This document shows, piece by piece, positions 57,065 through 64,000 of a stretch of DNA of 64,000 nt. The position numbers were made by a program, and so were the translations under genes. The notes beneath the pieces are model-generated. The model saw only the letters and a list, made by a program, of their open reading frames with translations, was not told where the DNA came from and did not search any database. The number at the start of each line of letters is the position of its first letter. Position 1 is the first letter of the stretch. Source of the DNA: Anomaloglossus baeobatrachus. Its lineage: Eukaryota; Chordata; Amphibia; Anura; Aromobatidae. The stretch covers positions 223,390,986-223,454,985 of the forward strand of contig NC_134358.1 of the NCBI RefSeq assembly GCF_048569485.1. Reading direction: 5' to 3'.

Positions 57065-57918
57065 GTCACAATTGATAAATCCTGCTCAACTCTGGTCTAT
57101 ATAATAAACTAAATTTATCAGACCTTCAAGATATGAATACATATATTGAGTTACAAACCAATACTACCAACCATTATAACAATCTACTCTTAAAACTATT
57201 GGAAGACGGAGATTGTACGGGAGCCATAGATTCAAAAACTAAAGAATATTTGTTTGTTCCCTGCCCGGTTGTACCGCTCTACCACTCGTTACCCAAGGTT
57301 CACAAAAATATCTTTCCACCCCCCTCAGGCCCACTGTCTCCGGCATAGGGTCTTTGGGGGAAAAATTGGGAGTCTGGGTGGATCAATTCCTCCAACCACT
57401 AGTTTATAATATTCCAGGGTTTATCAAAGATACAAAAGAGATAGTTAAAGCCTGGGATAACTATGAGTGGAATCATGATTTTCATTGGCTCTCATGTGAC
57501 GTTGTTTCATTATATCCCTCGATCCCACATAATGTGGGAATTTGATGCCCAGCACAACATCTAGATTGGTTCTATGGGTATGAAACTGAACTAAAGAACT
57601 TGATATTAACATCAGTGCAGTTTCTCTTGGAACATAACTATTTCTCGTTTGACAGGAAATATTACTTACAATGCAGGGGCATGAGTATGGGGGCTCGTTT
57701 CTCCCCGCTTGTTAACATAGTAATGGCGAGGTGGGAGGAAGAGTTCCTATACAGTGACACCAATCCATTTAACAGCAACATCCATTGGTATGGCAGGTAC
57801 CTGGATGACCTGCTGTTAATATGGGTTGGTGTACAAGATAAAATTGGGGATTTTACCACCTACATCAATTCTAATGAATTTAATTTAAAATTTACGTCAA
57901 AATCACATTGTACAAAGA
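57065..57918 (+). pseudogene. Penelope-like reverse transcriptase fragment
   Basis: Plus strand. VPLYHSLPKVHK (about 57270), WLSCDVVSLYPSIPHN (motif A, about 57485), CRGMSMGARFSPLVNI (motif B, about 57670) and GRYLDDLLLIW (motif C, about 57795). It is a different PLE subfamily from 37045-42790, broken by stops, with no endonuclease. The RT reading runs directly into the left edge of the duplicated exon-1 block, at about 57900-57920. Confidence 0.8.
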
Positions 57919-58069
57919 TAAAAACATTACGGTGCTTGGTAGAAGGGAAGGAAAAAGCGAAAATGCAAACAAAAATTGTCTGCAGCAGGAAGGGGTTAAC
58001 AATGTACAACTTATAAAGCAAGAAAAAATTCCAGGAAATATAATAGTATAATTAGAACATTACATGATA

Positions 58070-58319
58070 TTAAAGGGGTTGTCCACAACTTGGTCATCCC
58101 CTTCTTATTTCCCATGTGAGCCCCCACAGAAATAAAAACGCCAATACACACCGTTGGTGCCGGCGCGATTACACCAGTGTCGAAACTTGTGTTCCCAGGG
58201 CTTATGTGACATTGTTAAGACACGGGAGCCCCGCACCCACTCACTGCCGACTTCCTTCTCCTAGCTGAAGGTGATTGTATTTTTATGGTGATGGTGCAAG
58301 AAGTAGACAACCCCTTTAA
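58070..58319. mobile_element. Duplicated copy of the intronic MITE
   Basis: Matches 55921-56176 in order and ends; it arrived by the block duplication rather than by transposition. Confidence 0.6.
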
Positions 58320-58365
58320 TACAAAAATAATATCCCATTCTACTATGTTCCCAGTACCCTCTTAC

Positions 58366-58484
58366 CTGATGTAAGGATATTTCTGATGCCCTGAGATGAC
58401 TGTCAGGGCAATTAGCACACAGACGCCCAATAGCGTCCATAAGACCCACAAGATTGGCAATAATGCCAAACCCCGGATCTTCAT
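58366..58484 (-). pseudogene. Duplicated exon 1 of the DRAM-like gene
   Basis: 119 bp, same length as exon 1 at 56224-56342, with an intact ATG and an intact GTAAGAG donor. It reads MKIRGLALLPILWVLW, differing by E2K and F8L at the start. The reading remains open to the donor. No second set of exons 2-7 exists between it and the gene, so it can only act as an alternative first exon spliced over the original one, or be silent. Confidence 0.75.
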
Positions 58485-58518
58485 GATGGAAAGAAGATTA
58501 GCAAAGCAAAAGCTTGTA

Positions 58519-58554
<36 letters not shown>

Positions 58555-58585
58555 ATTTCTCTATTTCTCTCTCTCTCTCGCTCTG
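58519..58585. repeat. CT-rich microsatellite upstream of exon 1'
   Basis: Mostly (ct)n with a few ttt interruptions. It gives the Arg/Glu readings on the minus strand, which are artefacts. Confidence 0.85.
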
Positions 58586-58628
58586 TTTCTTTCTCTGTAT
58601 TCACAGATAAGAAGGCAGATTTATTATA

Positions 58629-58785
58629 TAGAGTCATTACATACAGAGGGATCTATTCCTGTATATTATATAGTCATTACACACAGAGGGATCTATTCCT
58701 ATATATTATATAAAGTCATTACTCGCAGAGGGATCGATTCCTATATATTGTATAGAGTCATTACACACAGAGGGATCTATTTCAA
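58629..58785. repeat. ~42-bp tandem repeat, ~4 copies
   Basis: agtcattacacacagaggg followed by atctattcctatatattata, repeated about four times. Confidence 0.8.
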
Positions 58786-58917
58786 GTATTTATTTCTGTT
58801 AATATTGAGGATTATGGTTTACAGAGAATGAAAACTCAAAGGTCACTATCTCAGAAAATTAGAATATTACATAAGACCAACTGAAAAAATGATTTGACAC
58901 TCAAAAATGTTGGCGCC

Positions 58918-58996
58918 TATTATTATTTATTATTATTTATTTATAGAGCACCATTGATTCCATGGTGCTGTACATGAGAGGGGGTTACATACAGAA
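58918..58996 (-). mobile_element. L2 tail fragment inside the Tc1/mariner
   Basis: (tta)n then agcaccattgattccatggt and catgagagggggttacatac in reverse, as at 28838-29170. Fewer than 80 bp. Confidence 0.65.
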
Positions 58997-59056
58997 AAGT
59001 CTGTACAGCAAATGCCTCAATACTTGGTCGGGGATCCTTTTGCATGAATTTTTGCA

Positions 59057-60005
59057 TCAATGCGGCGTGGCATGGAGGCGATCAGCCTGTGGCACTGCTG
59101 AGGTGTTATGGAAGCCCAGGTTGCTTTGATAGCAGCCTTCAGCTTGTCTGTATTGGTGGGTCTGGTGTTTCATAATCCTCTTGACAATACCCCATAGGTT
59201 TAGGTCAGGCGAGTTTGCTGGCCAATCAAGCTCAGTCTGGTGTCTCTCATCTTCCTCTTGACAATACCCCATAAATTCTGTATGGTGTTTCGGTCAAGTG
59301 AGTTTGCTGGCCAATCAAGCAGAGTGATACTGTGGTTATTAAACCAGGTATTGGTACTTTTAGCAGTGTGGACAAGGGCCAAGTCCTTCTGGAAAATGAA
59401 ATTTTCATCTCCAAAAAGTTTGTCAGCTGAGGGAAGCATGAAGTGCTCTAAAATTTCCCGGTAGATGGCTGATTGTGGAAACTTCACACTAGACATCAAG
59501 CAGCTTGGATTGTGGCCTCTCCACTCTTCCTCCAGACTCTGGGACCACGATTTCCAAATGAAATGCAAAATTTACTTTCATTTGAAAACAACACCTTGGC
59601 CCACTGAGCAACAGTCCAGTTCTTTTTCTACTTGGCCCAGGTCAGACGCTTTTGGTGTTGTCTATTGGTCATGAGTGGCTTGACACAAAGAATGGGACAG
59701 TTGTAGCCCATGTCCTGGATACGTCTGTGTGTGGTGGCTCTTGAAGCATTGACTCCAGCAGCAGTCCACTCATTATGAATCTCCCCCAAATTTTTGAAAG
59801 GCCTTTTCTTAACAATCCTACTAAGGCTGCGGTTATCCTGTTTTCTTGTGAACCTTTTTCTACCACACTTTCCTCCCACTCAACTTTCAATGTTGGATAC
59901 AGCACTCTGTAAACAGCCAGCTTCTTTAGCAATGACCTTACCCTCCTTGTGGAGTGTGTCAATCACTGCCTTCTGGACACCTGTCAAGTCAGCATTCTTC
60001 TCCAT
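59057..60005 (-). pseudogene. Tc1/mariner transposase
   Basis: From MEKNADLTGVQKAVID-like N-terminal codons at 60005 (reverse of ttctccat). It reads KLAVYRVLYP, GRKRFTRKQDNRSLSRIV (about 59840), ATTHRRIQDMGYNC and VKPLMTNRQHQKRLTWAK (about 59660). Further on are FHLEIVVPESGGRVERPQS-type words, FQKDLALVHTAKST (catalytic Asp region as QKDLALVH, about 59385), WPANSLDRNTIQNLW (about 59300) and a partial repeat of the last block near 59200. The DD.E core is recognisable but the frame changes at least three times. Confidence 0.75.
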
Positions 60006-60116
60006 GATTGTATAGCCTACTGAACCAGACTAAGGGACCATTTTAAACACCTGGGAAGCCTTTGCAGGTGTTTTGTGGTAACTAATCTAATTTTTTGAGA
60101 TAATGATTTTTGTGAC

Positions 60117-60239
60117 CTCTGGCTCCATGAAACCCTAGAGCTGCCGGCAGGTCACAAATCACCAGTGGCCGACCGGAGCGATGCTGTAAACAGATGAAGA
60201 CGGCAGCAGGGGAGTATAAGAACGGGGGCAGGGGACTTA
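60117..60239. other. Short unassigned spacer
   Basis: No feature seen. Confidence 0.4.
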
Positions 60240-60831
60240 GGGGTACTTTACATGCTGCGACATCGCTGCCGATATATCATCGGGGTCACGTGGTTAGTGA
60301 CGCACATCCGGCGCCGGTAGTGGCATAGCAGCGTGTAAAACAAATGAGCGACGATCAATGAGCGCAAAAACGTGCAAAATCGTTGCTCGTTGACACGTCA
60401 TTCATTTCCATAATATCGGTGCTGCTGCAGGTACGATGTTGTTTGTCGTTCCTGTGGCAGCAGACATCGCTATGTGTGACGCCGCTGGAACGACAAACAT
60501 CTCCTTACCTCCGTCCAATGGAAAAGGAGGAAGGAAGGAGTTGGGCGAGATGTTCCGGCCGCTCATCTCCTCCCCTCATTTTCTATTGGGTGGCGGTTCA
60601 GTGACGCTGCTGTGACGTCGCTTTGACACTGAACGAACTGCCCCATTAGAGAGGAGACAGTTCGCCGATCACAGTGACATCGCAGGGCAGGTATGTGCGT
60701 GTGACGCTGCCGTAGCGATAATGTTCACTACGGCAGCGATCACCACATATCGGCTGTGCGACGGGGGCGGGTGCAATCGCGCTCGTCATCGCTAGCAAAT
60801 GCTAGCGATGTCGCAGTGTGTAAAGTACCCC
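60240..60831. mobile_element. PIF/Harbinger-type MITE, TTA target
   Basis: TTA at 60237-60239 and 60832-60834. Termini GGGGTACTTTACATGCTGCG and, reversed, GGGGTACTTTACACACTGCG. 592 bp. Same group as 48506-49050 by inner words such as gacgcacatccggc and gcagggcaggt. Confidence 0.85.
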
Positions 60832-61030
60832 TTACATTTAAAGCACCATTCCAGCGCTGAAATAATAAAGGCAAGGCTTTCACAGGGCCTTTTTTATTTC
60901 GTCTTTACATATTTAAAACACTTTTTTTATTTGTTAATTGAATAAAAAAATACAAATCCCTCTGTGTTTTTACCATGAAATTGCTGTTTTTTACAGGATG
61001 GTTTTTAGATGTAAAACACATTTTTGTTTC
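60832..61030. other. Unassigned AT-rich stretch
   Basis: No gene or repeat ends recognised. Confidence 0.4.
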
Positions 61031-61088
61031 ATGTGGTAATAATAATAATCTTTATTTCTATAGCGCCAACATATTCCGCAGCCGCCCG
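61031..61088 (-). mobile_element. L2 LINE tail, minus orientation
   Basis: (taa)n then tctatagcgccaacatattc, the reverse of the L2 end seen at 49840-49885. Confidence 0.65.
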
Positions 61089-62457
<1,369 letters not shown>

Positions 62458-62469
62458 ACCTCTTGGTGA

Positions 62470-62800
62470 GTTCTCTGTATTTGTACTCATGAAGTTTTCT
62501 CTTAATGTTAGACTTAGCTACACCTACTTTTTACAGTGTTCTTCACTTGAATGGATGTTGTGAACGGATTTTTATTAACCTTGGAAAGGATTCTGCAATC
62601 ATCCACCACTGTTGTTGTCTTCCGTGGCTTTTTGCATTCCCAAGCTTACCAGTGCGCTCTTTTTTTTTTTTTTGCAGAATTTACCAAACTGTTGATTTGG
62701 CCACTCCTAGCATTTCTGCCATTTTTTTTTTTCAGCTCAAGGATGGCCTGTTTCTCTTCCATTTGATGGATTAATGCGGGAATAGCCTAGGCAGCCCTTT
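62470..62800 (-). pseudogene. Tc1/mariner fragment, N-terminal region
   Basis: In reverse it reads words of a Tc1-like helix-turn-helix part: ELKKQAILELKK-type (ccatccttgagctgaaa), ATVNRTVWS-like and the ACAACATCC (ttgtgaacgg) block. Stops throughout and no ends. A weak fragment. Confidence 0.45.
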
Positions 62801-62959
62801 AAAAAGCTTTAGAAATTATTGTCTAATTACTTTATATTTCTTGAAAACTAGACAGCTATATATTAACCCCTTAACGACCCTGAACGTACTGATAATTTCT
62901 ATTTGTCAGGGACTTCTCATCACTGGATCTACTGCTATGTCCAAGTTATCGTGTGATAT
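62801..62959. other. Unassigned; starts a repeat with ttaaccccttaacgacc
   Basis: The words ttaaccccttaacgaccctg are typical of the ends of high-copy amphibian repeats; too short to classify. Confidence 0.35.
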
Positions 62960-63310
62960 ATATATGTAAAAAGGGAACGGGTTTAATGCCGCGCTAAACA
63001 CCACAGATGCTGTAGATTAAAAAGATTTCCTTTTATTTATACAGTTCTACGCGTTTCAGAGACATCTCCGTCTCCTTCCTCAGGAAAAAAGAAATCATGC
63101 TACAACACATGGCCGACAGGACCTATATATAGGCAAACATGTAGCCACATATGCATTTAGAACGTGAACAGCCCATATGACTCAGCGCCACATGGAGAAG
63201 ATAAAAAAACAGCAAATCATCGGGCACAACAAAAAATAAATTTTTCCATATATGATACAAAAAACCAACATGAAAGTGTGACTAAATAGGGCCCCGCATT
63301 ACACCTTTCC
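62960..63310 (-). mobile_element. PLE 3' end fragment
   Basis: Same layout as 37180-37330: attccttttatttatacagtt, then a hammerhead-like motif, then 'ggaaaaaagaaatc' on the plus strand. No RT. Confidence 0.45.
63050..63084 (-). ncRNA. Hammerhead-ribozyme-like motif
   Basis: The minus strand reads CTGAGGA, then AGGAGAC, a loop, GTCTCT, then GAAACGCG. This is the CUGANGA / stem II / GAAA arrangement with a convincing stem II (GGAGAC with GTCTCT). Confidence 0.55.
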
Positions 63311-63690
63311 CTCACAGGTAACACACAGCCAGGGCCGGCTCCAGGTTTTTGTGGGCCCTGGGCGAAAGAGTCTCAGTGGGCCCCATCCACACATAGACAT
63401 GCACAAATACATACAGGCATATGTACGCATACTTATTTAAAGAGAAATTCACAAAAACACATAAATAGACATATATCTAGACACCGTCATATACACTGAC
63501 ATACATAGATACACATCATACATGCACACACACACACACACACATATTATTTTTATATATTTATCCTGTATATATATTTCTAATATTGGGAAGCCGGCAA
63601 CAGAATCACTCACCTCCCTGCTTGTCTAACAGACATGGCCACACATAGAGCACACTAACACTGCTGTATATACATCACAAGAGAGGTTGG
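63311..63690. other. Unassigned with (ca)n microsatellite
   Basis: Words ggccggctccaggttttt and tgggccctgggcgaaag at the start look like an interspersed repeat. (ca)n at 63522-63543. Confidence 0.4.
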
Positions 63691-63699
63691 GGACAAACA

Positions 63700-63970
63700 C
63701 ATTACTGGGGGAATATATATTACTGAGGAAAGGGGTATACAGCAATGGGGGGTATACAGCTCTAGAGGAGGGCAGTGACTGAGGTGGGGGGGACAAACAG
63801 CTGTGAGGTGGGGGGTGACATGTAGCTCTGGGGGTATACAGCTCTGGGTTGGGGGGGACATACAGCTCTGAGGGGGTATACAGCACCTGGGTGGAGGGAA
63901 CATACAGCTCTGAGGGGGTATACAGCACCTGGGTGGAGGGGACATACAACTCTGGGGGTATAGTAGTTTG
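63700..63970. repeat. 42-bp minisatellite
   Basis: The unit acatacagctctgaggggg-tatacagcacctgggtgg... is regular at 63868-63950 (42 bp) and diverged before that. The Pro/Tyr-rich minus-strand readings are artefacts of it. Confidence 0.75.
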
Positions 63971-64000
63971 CAGCCCCCATATTGTGTTATGAAGCCCCCA

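Larger units (their letters stand above)
57919..58623. repeat. Segmental duplication, upstream copy (exon 1 block)
   Basis: Second copy of 55768-56455, including the MITE (58070-58319), exon 1' and the CT-rich upstream stretch, which is longer here. Confidence 0.85.
58836..60116 (-). mobile_element. Tc1/mariner transposon, near complete but decayed
   Basis: The ends match in inverted order (ggtcactatctcag and, reversed, aggtcacaaaaatcattatctca). About 1.28 kb, the usual size. The transposase lies on the minus strand. A short L2 tail is inserted near the left end. Confidence 0.75.

Noticed and set aside
58362-58637. A separate small membrane protein gene from exon 1'
   Set aside because: The N-terminal Arg/Glu part comes from a CT microsatellite and the reading ends at a splice donor; it is a duplicated exon, not a gene.
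63626-63980. Pro/Tyr-rich readings near the right edge
   Set aside because: Artefact of the 42-bp minisatellite; present in three frames.

Overview
This window looks like repeat-dense intergenic DNA from a large amphibian (anuran-type) genome. The evidence is L2/CR1 LINEs with (ATT)n tails, Tc1/mariner and hAT DNA transposons, TTA- and TTAA-flanked MITEs, Penelope-like elements (PLEs), LTR fossils and one intron-bearing vertebrate gene. Nothing bacterial is present. The only host gene I can support is a seven-exon DRAM/TMEM150-family membrane protein gene on the minus strand (53907-56342). Its first exon has been duplicated upstream (58366-58484). Layout: 1-2545 is a roughly 350-390 bp tandem interspersed repeat split by a MITE; 2546-4554 is mostly unassigned; 4555-14881 is a BEL/Pao LTR fossil on the minus strand, entered by a small PLE foldback (6355-6617) and a 4.65 kb hAT (hAT-A, 9614-14267); 14882-16740 is an interspersed repeat and a MITE. 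From about 16.8 kb to 49.9 kb one L2 LINE is split by a 28.8 kb nest of hAT elements: outer hAT (19355-48169), scrambled hAT-B pieces, an unidentified insert, hAT-C (30202-46082), and a PLE inside hAT-C (37045-42790). Perfect 8-bp target duplications mark the outer hAT and hAT-C, and a 15-bp one marks the PLE, so the order of insertion can be read directly. From 49.9 to 53.1 kb lie Tc1 fragments and MITEs, then the DRAM-like gene, a PLE reverse-transcriptase fragment at the edge of the exon-1 duplication, more Tc1/mariner copies (58.8-62.8 kb), a PLE tail with a hammerhead-like motif, and a 42-bp minisatellite at the end. The most unusual feature is hAT-C. Its 5' leader has grown into about 19 copies of a 136-bp unit and the end of its coding region plus trailer into 11 copies of a roughly 235-bp unit, while related hATs in the same window carry only one or two of each. 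That is a visible path from transposon UTR to satellite DNA. Four hammerhead-ribozyme-like motifs of the PLE type are also present, two of them facing each other in a 263-bp foldback. All assignments are by reading the sequence; no database search was run.
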